A stretch of DNA of 64,000 nucleotides from Anisodus tanguticus (taxonomy: Eukaryota > Streptophyta > Magnoliopsida > Solanales > Solanaceae), in the NCBI GenBank assembly GCA_034509755.1, contig CM067550.1:15679001-15743000 (forward strand). Direction: 5' to 3'. Positions 11,800-23,226 of this stretch are shown piece after piece. The notes under the pieces are model-generated. The model was not told where the DNA came from and did not search any database. It saw nothing but the letters and a program-made list of their open reading frames with translations. The position numbers were made by a program, and so were the translations under genes. Position 1 is the first letter of the stretch; every line of letters begins with the position of its first letter.

Positions 11800-12360
11800 G
11801 GGTTTTTAGGGGTATGGGTCGCGGTGAGAGGTGATGGGGTTGGTGGTGTCAGGCGGCGGTGCGGCGATTGGTGGTGTCAGGTGTAGGGTGCGGCGATGTA
11901 GGGGGTAGGGGTGTTAGGGTGGCGGCCGAGAGGGGGGTTTGGGGTGTTAGGGTTTAGTTTTTTTTTTGTTTTATTTTTGTTTTGGGTTTTGGGGTTTAAA
12001 GGGGGGAAGATGGGTGCTGGGTCGGTTTTTAGGGTCGGGCCGGTGGGTGTTGGGCTGGTCTGGTTGGAGGGGGCCGAAAATAAAAGGGGGGTTTTGGGCT
12101 GGGGATTAAAGGAAAATGGGTTGGGGTTTTATTTTGATGTGTTGGGTATGGAAAATAAAGGGGAAAGGGCTGTTGGGCCAACCGGTTGGGCTTGGAAGGG
12201 TAAGGGAATGGGTATTTAATTGGGGAGTTTGGTTTTGGGCTTGTTTTGGTGTGGGCTGAAAATTGGGGATTAATTTGGAGATGGACTTTGGAGGTTGGAT
12301 AGAATATTTTGGGTAGAAATTAGTTTGGGTTGGGAAATGGTAATGGGTTATGGGTTTAAA
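11800..12360 (+). repeat. Strongly G-skewed block with many G runs
   Basis: The plus strand is dense in runs of three to six G and almost free of C, for example around 11928-11950, 12000-12015 and 12065-12100. It is non-coding. The long open frames on both strands here (11911-12219 plus and 12106-12381 minus) follow from the biased composition. Confidence 0.8.
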
Positions 12361-12709
12361 AATATAAAAGGGGTTTAACATTAAAAAATATTTTTTGTAA
12401 AAGATGTGAATTATTTAAAATTAGATAATGATGTGATAATAAAAAATATATAATATTTGTGAAATGCTTAATGCTTAATTAAAAAATGGAAATGTGATGC
12501 AATTTTGCGAGAATAAAATAACATAGAATTTTCGGATAAAACTTATGATTATGATAAAAATGCAAATGATAGTAAAAAATGCGAATAATAATAATAATGA
12601 GAGAATAATATATATATATATATATTAAAATTGCTTTGAGGTGTTAAAAAATATTTAACATTGCAAATAAGTTGGAAAAGACGGGACAAAATTGGGTGTC
12701 AACAACTAT

Positions 12710-13492
12710 TTCCCATTCTCTGGATAGTATTGTTGCCAATATAAGATCTCTAAAAACATAAAAGTTTTCGTACTTTGAAATACCTTTCCAACGGTAGGTC
12801 TCCCAGCTCAAACTAAGCTACATACAAAACGTTATGACTGTTTTACTGATCAAAGGTCGGCAGTCGCGTCGCAAGGGTGTCGTGGTCAGAACATCGTTCT
12901 AAACAACTTTTTGCCTTGTGCGGCACCACTGAGTCAAAGGGATGTCGCGGATGGTCTCATCTGCAATGGGACCGCGACGTGAAGGTGCCACAAGTTATTA
13001 TTATTTTGGTTCCAAATTTTATAAGTTTCCCACTTCGTTATATTCATTCCCATTTCGTTTTTGCAGACTTTTTGAGAGGAAACAACACTAAAACTTTCCC
13101 AAAACATATAAGATAGGTTCTAGATCAATTACCATCATTAATACATCAATATCACATCAAATTGACCCTAGTTCATCTCTCCAAACCTTAGATTCTTAAA
13201 AACCGAAGAAAAAGAAGTTGAAGGAGACTTTGGGAAAGGTATGTTCTTTGAACTTTACTGAGATTATTGAGAGGGATGACACTAGTGTAAGGTATTGGAA
13301 ATAATAAGAATCCATGGGTGATTCATAGGGATCAAGAACAAGTTTTAAGGCTAGAAAAGCCCCAGGTTTTTTAATAAAGGTAGAAATCCCTAGAATTGGT
13401 TAAAGTTCTAAACTTTGTTATTAATAACCACTGTAGAATGATTATTGAACTTGGAAAAATCTGTGCGCTAGATTTTAGCGAAAATGGAGGTA
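12710..13492. repeat. Unclassified LTR-like DNA, middle part
   Basis: This continues the host sequence of the 3.4 kb solo LTR. GC-rich phrases with repeated TCGCG (12860-12975) recall gypsy LTRs of Solanaceae, but no terminus was located. The frame at 12877-13116 has no recognisable domain. The sequence resumes at 15921 after a pogo-like insertion. Confidence 0.4.
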
Positions 13493-15920
13493 CAGTAAAA
13501 ACTCGATAAATGAATATCATTGGGACCGGCAAAAAATATTCATTTAGCGAGATTATTTATTTATTGATAAATAAATAATTTATTCATTTATCGATAAATG
13601 AATATTTATTCATTAACATAATATTTTTATATTTTTTGTGCGACATGCATTTTGTTATACATTTTCATTATTATTTTAATTAAGGTTCATGCATGTAATT
13701 TTAAATATATGTATTGAAATACTAAAAAAATTAAACTAAGTACATTGTAACAAATTTAGTAAAGGATGAACATGAACTACCACGTATGCATGAATTTTCT
13801 TTTAATAATTAATAATTATAATTATAATTATTGAGAAACTAAAAGATGAAATTAAGTTAAACTATCTAACAAAAAAGCTAGTAGTAATACATGCATGAAC
13901 TTTATAATAATATTTACTTATTATTAATTGAGAAACTAAAATTTGAACTAAGTACTTTGTAAGAAACAATTTCAAAAAACAAAACGCATGAATTGTATAT
14001 GGATAAACAAAGTACATTGTACCTAAAAAATTATTAAATGTTATACATGAACACAAACTATATAAATACGTTAGTTTTCTTTTCATTCTCAAATCACTAG
14101 ATTTTTCTTTTATTTCTCATTCATGGCTTCAAATTTGAAAGGAGTGAAAAAATCCACCTTGATTGATTAAATGAGAATAGCATTATATGAGCATAAAAAT
14201 GAGCAGCCCACTTTAAGTCAAAACAATTTGCAGTTATGGATTGAGCAAAAGTTCAACATCTCTATCAGCCAATCAACAATACCAAATACTCTTAAAAGAT
14301 CAGCAGAGTATTTATCAATGGAGGTAAAGAGTAAAAACATCAAGAGACACAAGTCGTCAAAATATCCAGAGTTAGAAAAAGTGTTGTATGAATGGTTTCT
14401 CCAATCTCAAGAGAAATTTAATATTAGTGGAGAAATGATCCAAGCCCAAGAAAAAAAGTTTTTGTAAAAAATGTATGGAAACTCTGATCAAGGATTTAAT
14501 TTCTCAAGTGGCTGGTTAGAACGGTTTAAGGCGAGACATGGAATTAAATCTTATTGAATGTTTGGTGAAAGTGATTCAATTACTATGGAGAATGTTGAAG
14601 ATGTTTTACCAAGTATACGAGCTAAATTAGATTAGTTTCAATGGAAGGATATCTACAATATGGATGAAACTGGTTTATTTTATCATTTGGAAGCAGATCA
14701 TTCACTTGCAACAAAGCAATTGAAAGACCAAAGAAGGACATGAAAATGATTAATGTTGTTGTTTGTTGTAATGACGACAGTTCTGATAAAGTGCCACTTT
14801 GGATAATTGGTAAGTATGCTAATCCTAGATGTTTTAAAAATGTGAATTTGAATAACCTTAATTGTCACTATCGAGATAACAAGAAAGCATGAATGACTGG
14901 ATTACTTTTTCAAGAATTTATTTGCTGGTTTGATAAACGAATGGATGACAGAAAAGTTCTTTTGATAGTGGACAATTACCCTTCCCATCCTAAGGTTATT
15001 GAAGGCTTGAGAAATGTTGAACTATTTTTCTTGCCTACAAATACAACCTCAAAGGTTCAACTATGTGATGCCGGAATTATTCGGGCATTAAAAATTCATT
15101 ATCGACGTCATCTTTATTCAAGCATCTTGCAACTCTACAAGTCAGGAAAGATAAGTCCAAACAAAATTAGTGTGATGAATGCTATCAATTTTATTAGTGC
15201 GTCTTGGAATATTGATGTGAAAACAACAACTATTGCAAATTGTTTTCAACATTGCGAAATTTGGTCAGATGAAGATATGAATACTGAACAACCACTTGGT
15301 GAAGATGAAGGCATCCATAGATTACATGAAGTTATCAATAGTTTAGGTTATAGAAATGCAATGGATGTGGAAGACCTTTTAAACTATCCTAGTGAAAATG
15401 ATGCACTGATGGAGTCTCATACTGATGAAGAAATTATTCAAGGAGTAATGGAAACATTTGCTGATAATGATCAAGATTCAGATGAAAGTCAGAATTCGCC
15501 AATGATATCAACAAAAGAAGCTATGCAAGCAGTGAAAGCCTTAAATAACTATTTTTTACAACAAAAAAAAGACGCATCAAATGCACTGCATGCTTTACAG
15601 AAAATTAAGGATGAGATTGAGTTAAACATAGGACCAAAGAAAAAACAAAAAACTTTAGATGACTATTTTCAAAAGAGTTGAATTTTAGAAGTTGTCATAG
15701 TAATATCAATAAAAATAAGAATATTATGTGTTATTTTCAATTAACATTTTATTTTACATTTCATCAATTATTCATTTATATTATTGTTGGGCCTTTAAGG
15801 ATTTAAAAAAAATATTATCTTATGCATTTAGCGAAATTATTCATTTAGTACAATGGCCCAAGTCGGGATCGGAAGAATTTATTAATTAATCAAGGTTATT
15901 CATTTATCAAGGTTTTACTT
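13493..15920 (+). mobile_element. Pogo-like (Tc1/mariner superfamily) DNA transposon
   Basis: The left end reads CAGTAAAAACTCGATAAATG and the right end, reverse-complemented, AAGTAAAACCTTGATAAATG: imperfect terminal inverted repeats of at least 24 bp, with ATTTAGCGA phrases repeated further in. A TA dinucleotide flanks each end (13491-13492 and 15921-15922). Excising it joins GGAGGTA to TGTCTAC cleanly. At 2428 bp with a CENP-B/pogo-type transposase inside, it fits plant pogo elements such as Lemi1. The transposase is broken, so the copy is not autonomous. Confidence 0.9.
14123..15681 (+). pseudogene. Pogo-like transposase, broken by stops and one frameshift
   Basis: The likely start is ATG 14123 (MASNLKGVKK); an in-frame TAA follows at 14168. 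Residues from 14171 form a Psq/CENP-B-type helix-turn-helix DNA-binding region (LSQNNLQLWIEQKFNISISQ). Further stops fall at about 14465, 14558 and 14634, and a frameshift lies near 14730. The DDE_1 endonuclease shows its first Asp in IYNMDETGLFY (about 14650), the second in LLIVDNYPSHP (about 14960) and the third in QLCDAGIIRALK (about 15060). The stop at 14890 looks like Trp changed to TGA. The open 262-residue part at 14893-15681 ends in an acidic then Lys-rich tail. Confidence 0.85.
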
Positions 15921-17000
15921 TATGTCTACTTTTCAAAACCTTCTTTTTGAAGTATATTATCTTGTTTGAAACGTGTAGATTATTGTTCGTGACTTGAAAT
16001 CTTTATTTGAATATGAACATGATTGAAACACTTGTTTGGTGGAAGTTCTTTCGGAATTAAAGATGATTTATTTTAGACAAGGTCATGCGTGTGAAGGGTC
16101 AAGCCCGCATCGAACATTATACGAACTACACTACTTTGTGAAACTCGTTTTTCCCATTATTGGATGATTGAACTCATTTTTCTAAAGTTTGGACCTTAAG
16201 CTTGTTTTGTTGTTGAATGGGTTTCTTGAACTTGAAATTGATTAAGAAAGTTGAATAATTTTTCTAATTGGTTATGACTTGAAATACCTCTATTCTGAGA
16301 TGATGACTTGAGAAGTGATATTCGACTCTAAGGCATGATTGATGATTCGACTGATATGCTATTATTTGTATTTTTGTTTGTATTTGGTCCTGTATGGGCA
16401 AGTTGTGCTAGTTCAGAGGATGATTAGCCGTTATGCATCCTAACGTATCGATACGAGTATTGTTGTGTCAGTCCAGAGGAAGATTGACCTCTGATGCATA
16501 TATCCCGATGCATCTATTATTGTGTCAGTCCAGAGGACGGTTGAACTCCGAGGTGTATAGTCCAGTGCATCTATTATTGTGTCAGTCCAGAAAAAAATTA
16601 ACCTACGAGGCATATAGCCTGGTGCATCTATTGTTGTGCTAATTCAAAGGTCGATTAGCCTTCATGGTTTCCTAGACCGAAGTATTGATTGATTAATTTG
16701 CATGTGAGTGTCTTATTTTGGTATCTTGGTTGCCCATGAGTGACTTGTGGTAATCTTGAGTTCGTAAATGACATACTTGACATGATAAATGGTAACGAGT
16801 TAAACTAGATGTATTCTTTATTATTGGATTCTCTGATGATTTCTCCGAGTTAATTACTTACTCCATTTCTGAATTTTTGAATTATTTTATTTAATACTAT
16901 TCTACTAATTATTATTTTTTTATAACTGCTTTAATTTCATTAACTATTGCCATATTGCCCCTTAGACACTCAATTACTCAGGCATATCTCGGAGTTTTAC
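15921..17000. repeat. Unclassified LTR-like DNA, right arm, with ~62 bp repeats
   Basis: This is the host sequence resumed after the pogo element. At about 16400-16650 a unit of roughly 62 bp, marked by GTGTCAGTCCAGAGGA and GATGCATCTATTATTGTG, is repeated four times, diverging toward the ends. I know similar short arrays from gypsy LTRs of Solanaceae, but there is no terminus to prove it. The frame at 16433-16642 only translates the repeat. Confidence 0.45.
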
Positions 17001-17257
17001 GCGAGGTTTGGTACTTCCGGTGGTTTCAAATGTTGTTGCGGTTTAATCGATGCGAACAAGAAACAATTATGATTATGTTCTGAGTTTTTGGCAAAATTAG
17101 GGTTTTCGAGGTTAATCGGTGAAATTAGGATTTTCAGATCTGAATCTTCATGATTGGGAGGTTTGACATCGTTTTTTGCTAGGAAAATACGATATATTTG
17201 TTCATTGATTCTTCTCTATTAATTGTCTATTAGATTTGTATACTTGTATCTAGTTGA

Positions 17258-20200
17258 TTGATTTGTATGAGTATGGGGACTACTACCCTAGCTAACGTTT
17301 GTACTGCTACTGCTTACACGCCTGACTCTTCTGCTTACACGTCTGACTCTTCGAGTCCTTTGTATCTTAGGTCTTCTGATGTACCTTGGATATCTCTTGT
17401 TCCTGTGCCTTTCTCTAGGACTGGATTTGGGGGTTGGAGGAGAAACATGGTTGTTTCTCTCTCCGCTTGGAATAAGACTGCCTTAATAGATGGGAGTTGC
17501 CCTAAGCCTTCTGATGACTCACCTCAGCTTAGGCAATGGAGTAGGGTTAATCATATGGTGATGTCCTGCATAACCCATTCTCTTTCACCTAAGATTGTTG
17601 AGAGTGTACAGTACTCAGAAACTGTAGAGAGTATTTGGTCTCAGTTGAATAAAAGATATGGAATAGTGAATTGGACTAGAGTTTTTGAACTCAAGAATGA
17701 GATAGCTTCTACTAGTCAAGGGTGTTTGAATGTTGCACTCTATTTCGATAAGCTTAAGAAACTCTGGGATGAGTTGAGCTTCATGCGCACTAACACTGCA
17801 AATAGATGCACTTGTGAGGCTAGGGATACACTCCTTTAGGAGGAAGAAAAAAATAGGCTTTATCAGTTCCTTACGGGACTTAAACTCGGTATAAACGATT
17901 TTCCGCTTCCGCCTTTCTAGGCTTCACAATAGCTCCCCTTTTCTTTTCCAATTCCTTCTTTTCGTTCTACTTAGGTGGAGCAATCCGAATGAGACTTATG
18001 TGGGTGTTAGGGGTAACCTACTGATGCTGGATCCTCTTCCTTCCTTAGTCTCTGTTTGTAGTATACTTTTACAAATGAAAAACAGAGGCAAGTTACTCCA
18101 AGCTCTCAATTTAGCACTAACTCAGCTTCCTTCAATGCCAATCTCAACAATCAGACTGCTCTCACTAGGAAATTCACTCAGATAGTCAATTTTGCTCCCA
18201 ACAATCAGTTTCCTCCCAATCCTACTTTGATGTGTAAATATTATAAGAAGCCAGGGCATCTATTTGATAAGTGCTACAAACTCCATGGGTTTCCCCCTCA
18301 TTTTAAGTTCACCATAGGCAACACAATTGTTGCAAATGTTGAAGTTCAACCTGGAAGCACTTTTAATCATGCTAGCTCCAGTGACAAGTTCCTGGTCACA
18401 CCAAAGATCAATATAATCAGTTGATACACATGCTGCAGCAGACTCAGATTTCAGATTCTTAGCCCTGCCTCGTGGCATCTGCAAATTTTGCTGGTATTCT
18501 CTCTCTAGTTGATAAAATAAATAGTCTTCCTAGTATTTACATGTTAGGTAGAGTATATGATTGCATCTGGATCATAGATTCTGGGGCCACACACCATATG
18601 ACCTATAATAAAGACTTACTTTTTGACATTAAACCTTTAGTCATCCCATACCTTGTAAACTTGCCTAATGGATACAATATCAAGGTGACTTGTACTGGTT
18701 CCCTACATTTTCTCTCTTTCACTCTTCGTAATGTCCTTTATCTCCCTTCATTTCATTACAACTTTATCTCTATTAACAAACTAGTTACTCAATTGGATTG
18801 CATTTTCCTATTTACTAAATAATCAAGTCTCCTACATGCCCCTTCAATGAAGAGGCCACTAGAAGTTGGTAAACTGGTTGATGGACTCTACAAATTTCAA
18901 CAATCTTCATCTGCTTTGATTAGCTGTGTTTCTGGTTATATTAAATTCATATTCCCGTTTCTGTTAATTCTAATTATTGTTTTTCTATTTCCGCTTCTTC
19001 ATTACCTGATGTCATTTCCAATCCTTGTACAAATCATTCCACCTCTAATAAAATGGAGAGTATGGCACAATCATTTAGGGCATATACCTTTTGCTAGAAT
19101 GAGAGATATTTCTTCTATTCCATGTGATTTTTCTATTAAACAGTTCTTTACTTGTTCCATTTGCCCTATGGCTAGACAACCCAGGCTCTCATTCCCTACC
19201 AGTTGCATCAAATCTACTTCCATTTTTAACTGATTTGTGTGGATTCTTAGGGACCTTATAGTACACCTACCTATGGTGAATCCAAGTATTTTGTCATCAT
19301 TGTCGATGATTACACTAGAGCTACTTGGACTCACCTTATGGGGTCCAAGAGCAATGCATTTCCTTTATTGCCCCCCCCCCCCCCCCCCCCCCCCCAGTAT
19401 AGTGACCGCTTCCATGTTTTCCCCGAATTTCATCAGTTACAGGCAAAGGATTCTTTGCCATGGTTATAACTTAATTTGATGTGTCAGTTAAGTCTATTAA
19501 AAGTGATAATTCCCTAGAACTAGGTTCAAGCACTTCCAATAGCCAGTTTTTTATTGTTCATGGTATTGTGCACCAAACATCCTGTCCACACACTTCAAAA
19601 GAATGTTTTGGTGGAGAGGAAGCATAGATACCTTCTGGAAACTTCAAGAGCATTACTATTTCAATCTAAATTACCTTTTAGGTTTTGGGGTGACTGCCTC
19701 CTCACAGCTACATACCTCATAAATAGGTTCCCATCCACTTTACTCCATAATAAATCACCTTATGAATTATTGTATGGTCATGCTCCTTGTTTTTCTCATC
19801 TCAGAACATTTGAGTGTCTTTGCTTCTCTACTGTTCCTGAGGTTCACATAAGTAAGTTCTAACCAAGGGTTGGTCCCTGTGTGTTCCTTGGGTACCCTTT
19901 AGGAAAGAAAGGCTACAAACTTTACAATTTGACCACTAAAACCACTCTCATTTCTACGGATGTAGTCTTTCACGTTACTCCCAATCGCCCTCCGGATCAA
20001 GATGCGCCATCCACCTTATTATTTCAACTTTGACCTCGACCGAGCCACCAGGAGACTGGTAGTCGAATCTTACTAAATATCCAAAAGCGTCTCTCCGTCG
20101 TGCGAGAACGCTTAGTGGTGTTACCACTTAGCAGAGTCCTGTGTTTTTAATAAACAGTCGCTACCCTCTGGTATGTGCCGCTTTTCTAATCAAAAGATAG

Positions 20201-22133
20201 GTGAGCACCAAATCTATATTTCTATTTTCTCAGTCATTTCTTTCTCTTGTTCCTTCATCCTCCCATGTTTCTCCCTCTTTAAGTGATGCTTCTTCTTCTC
20301 CTACTACCTATATTTTCTTATATACTACTCATCCAGTTATGGATAATTCTCCTGCCCCTGCCATTGACCCTCCATTTGCTCTTTCTCCTGCTCCTTCTAC
20401 TCTTAGGCGATCCTCCAAAGATCATCATCTTCCCTCTCATCTTCAGCCATACCTCTGTAATCTACCCCTTTCTTTAAGTGGCTCTAGTTTTTTTTCCTCT
20501 TGTTTTCAGTCAGTAGATGACCTTGCTGCATTGGGACCTAAATATTATCAGCAAGCAGCCTCAATTCCAGCATGGCAAAAGGCTATGCAGAAGGAATTTG
20601 AGGCTCTTAAGGCCAATAATACTTAGTTTATTGTTCCTTTACCCCCATGACAAGAATCCTATAGGATGCAAGTGGGTGTATAAGGCCAATATTGAGCTAA
20701 TGGGTCTGTGGAACGATACATGGCTAGACTAGTTTGTTTGGGGGATACTCAGGTGGAGGGTGTTAATTTTAATGAAACTTTTCTCATGTCATTAATTTTC
20801 TACTATTAAATGTTTGGTTTATGTAGCAGTAAAGAAACAGTGGTCTCTATTTTAACTAGATGTGAATAATACCCTCCTCCATAGTGATTTAGAGGAAGGG
20901 GTTTTTATGAGGTTGCCTCCTGGTCTTAGTGTTTCATCCCCTACTGGTTCTTCTACTCTTGTTTGTTTACTTCAGAAGTCTTTTTATGGGTTGAGACAAG
21001 TTTCATGGCAGTAGTATGCCAAGCTTTCTCAAGCCCTTTGCTCCAGGGGTTACAATACATTCTATGAATGACTATTCTCTCTTCATCAAATAGTCTCTCT
21101 TTTCTATTGTTATTCTAGCAGTATATGTTGATGATATCATTCTAACTGGTAATAATTTGGATGAGATCTCTAGTCTTAAACAATTTCTAGACCTTCAGTT
21201 CAAGATCAAAGATATAGGTGTCCTTAACTATTTTTTAGGGATTGAGGTAGCATATTCTGAGTATAGTCTTGTGCTTCATCAGAAGAAATTCATTCAAGAT
21301 CTTCTTCTGGAGTTTAATTGTGCATGTGTTAGTCCTATGACTTGCCCTCTAGATCTGAATGTGAAATTGAAGGCTGATGAAGGTGACTTATTATCCTCCC
21401 CCCGTGTCTTACAGAAGTATGGTTGGCAAATTAGATTTTTTGACCCATACAAGGCCTTATTTGTGCTTTGTTGTCCAACACTTAAGTTAGTATTTGCAAT
21501 CTACATGATCTCCTCACGTGGTTGTTGCCCCCCACATTCTTAGATATCTCAAAGGTTCATCTGATGTTGGTGTGCATTTTAGTAATTCTCCTGATTTATC
21601 CCTCTCTACCTATTGTGATAGTGACTGAGCAGCCTGTCCATACACTCATCAATATGTCTCTGGGTTTTGTGTGTTCCTTGGTGATTCTTTAGTTGGCTGG
21701 AAGGAAAAGAAACAACCAGTGATCTCACTCTCTTCTGCTGAGGCTGAATACAGAGCCATTAGTAAGGTGATGGTTGAATTATCTTGGATTGTTAGGTTGT
21801 TAGTTGATCTTAGTATGGTTATTTCCAGGGCTGTTCCTGTATTTTGTAACAATCAGACAACCATTCATATTTCTCGTAATTCGGTGTTTCATGAGCGCAC
21901 TAAGCAAGTGGACTGCCACTTTATCCGCACCAAGCTTCAAGATGGCCTCGTCTCTCTTCATCATGTTTGTACCACTACTCAACTGACTGATATCTTCACC
22001 AAGCCCTTGACTGGGCTTTTCCATCACTCTCTTCTGCCCAAGTTGGGTGTGTTATCACCCTCCAACTTTAGGGGGAGTGTTGGGCCCCATAATAAGTACG
22101 ATAGAGCAGCCCAGTTAATTGCAAGCACAAGCT
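17258..22133 (+). pseudogene. Ty1-copia element A, gag-pol remnant
   Basis: Copia-type Gag starts at ATG 17258 or 17270 (GFGGWRRNMVVSLSAWNK; SIWSQLNKRYG), with stops from 17837. A zinc knuckle CKYYKKPGHLFDKCYKLHG lies at 18233. Protease WIIDSGATHHMT lies near 18565, with the catalytic DSG intact. The pre-integrase HHCC region is near 19060-19190 (WHNHLGHIPF; CSICPMARQ). The integrase core is badly decayed and contains a poly-C run. RT fragments run from 20550, with YVDDIILTG at about 21127. RNase H is at 21671-22020 (SLSSAEAEYRA; DIFTKPLTG). The order PR-INT-RT-RH is diagnostic of copia. Many stops; not functional. The 5' LTR is missing. Confidence 0.88.
19371..19395. repeat. 25-base poly-C run
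   Basis: An uninterrupted run of 25 C interrupts the integrase region of copia element A. Such a pure C tract is rare in plant DNA and hard to sequence, so its length is uncertain. Confidence 0.95.
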
Positions 22134-22339
22134 AACGTTGACCTGACCCTGTTTATCCTTTTTATTTAATTGATGTACTCATTTGTATTATTGAAAACTA
22201 GGAGTGGTATTTTTGCATATAGGTTTGATATGTACAACTTTCTAGAAGTTAGTTAGTTCATTTTCAGAAATAAAAATCTCAGATATTTCCAATTTTTCTC
22301 TCTAAAGTTCTTCATTTTCTTCTATCATTTCTATAGACA
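22078..22339 (+). mobile_element. Copia element A, 3' LTR
   Basis: It starts TGTTGGGCCCC directly after the polypurine tract TTTAGGGGGAG (22067-22077), and ends about ATAGACA at 22339. The same LTR, inverted and about 282 bp long, lies at 33547-33828, which supports both boundaries. The right end is placed by the CA rule and is uncertain by a few bases. Confidence 0.75.
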
Positions 22340-22344
22340 ATAAA

Positions 22345-23220
22345 ATCCGCGTTGAGAGAATAATAATCAAGACAGGTAAATATCACAATAATTATAGTAT
22401 TTGATTTCAAATATGAGTGTTACAATCTCTATGAATCCTCTAATTTATCTTTTCGATAATAAATTCAAGGGCTTTTGAGATTGATCTTAAACATGGTGAA
22501 TTTGATCTTGACTTGTACTTGAATTCAAGGGCTTTTGAGCTTGATCTTGAATTTGGTGGTCTTAACCTTGACTTGTACTTGGATTCAAGGGCTTGCAGCT
22601 AGATCTCGAATCTTCATCTTGATCTCTAGAACTTGTAGAGAAATCCTTGAGTGCTTGAATGCTTGTAGCTTGTAGAGAAATCTGCGACTTTTGATCCACG
22701 AGCTCTCTCTGACTTCTTGTTAGAATTCTTGGTCCTTTTCTGAATTATGTGACCCCTATTTATAGTTGTAGTATGGAGGAGTTGTGATAAGGACAGACTC
22801 CTTTCAGTCAATCAGATTTAAGTTGACATGATAATATTTGATTGGTCGGAACACGTCACTCGTACACATGACACATTTTCATTGGCCTTTGATTTGACTA
22901 GGCATGTTGCATCATTTTGACACGTGGCACGATCCTATTGGCTCCTTTGTTTGACTTGGCACGCCACATCACTTGACACGTGGCACCAAAGTAGGCCTCT
23001 AGAATAAAATGACATCTTGAGCTTGACGAAGTGGGCTCATCATTTGTAGTCCAAATCAACGAACTAGCCCAACGAATTTGAACTTTAATTAAATTCATAT
23101 TTATTGGACTTAGATAATTAATCCAAATATATTAGCCAACGATATTTATTCGGACTAATATATTTTTGATTTAATATAATTTAAATTTAATAAAATGTCG
23201 TTATTCACAAATGTCTCCTA
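22345..23220 (-). mobile_element. Probable 3' LTR of minus-strand Tat-type element
   Basis: Read on the minus strand, a purine-rich tract (about 23214-23226) is followed by a non-coding block ending near 22345-22400, downstream of UTR and pol remnants in the same direction (23850-25776). The block has two GACACGTGGC boxes (22919-22928 and 22975-22984), the core of plant G-box/ABRE sites, plus a short CAAGGGCTT repeat at 22460-22600. No second LTR is in the window, so the assignment comes from order only. The small minus-strand frames here are not genes. Confidence 0.5.
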
Positions 23221-23226
23221 CTCCGA

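Larger units (their letters stand above)
9266..12704. mobile_element. 3.4 kb solo LTR with ACTAT target duplication
   Basis: The element starts TGTCGCGCCC and ends GGTGTCAACA, giving TG...CA ends, and is bounded by ACTAT at 9261-9265 and 12705-12709. It holds no gag or pol, no internal primer-binding site and no second LTR copy, so it is best read as a solo LTR of a large gypsy element. The 5' part has the phrase GAGTCGCCACCTAATTATTT (9348-9367), which I recall as common in Solanaceae repeats. It contains the tandem array at 10885-11530 and a G-rich block at 11800-12360. A non-autonomous short element is the alternative. Confidence 0.88.

Noticed and set aside
11911..12381. Gly-rich (plus) and Pro-rich (minus) open frames
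   Set aside because: A consequence of G-skewed DNA lacking stop codons; both strands are open over the same bases.
16400..16650. Regularly spaced short repeats, considered as a CRISPR-like array
   Set aside because: Plant nuclear context, spacers are themselves repeated, no cas genes. It is an LTR tandem repeat.
20201..20477. Ser/Pro-rich and Leu-rich overlapping frames
   Set aside because: They are the linker between integrase and RT of copia element A in two frames, not a separate gene.
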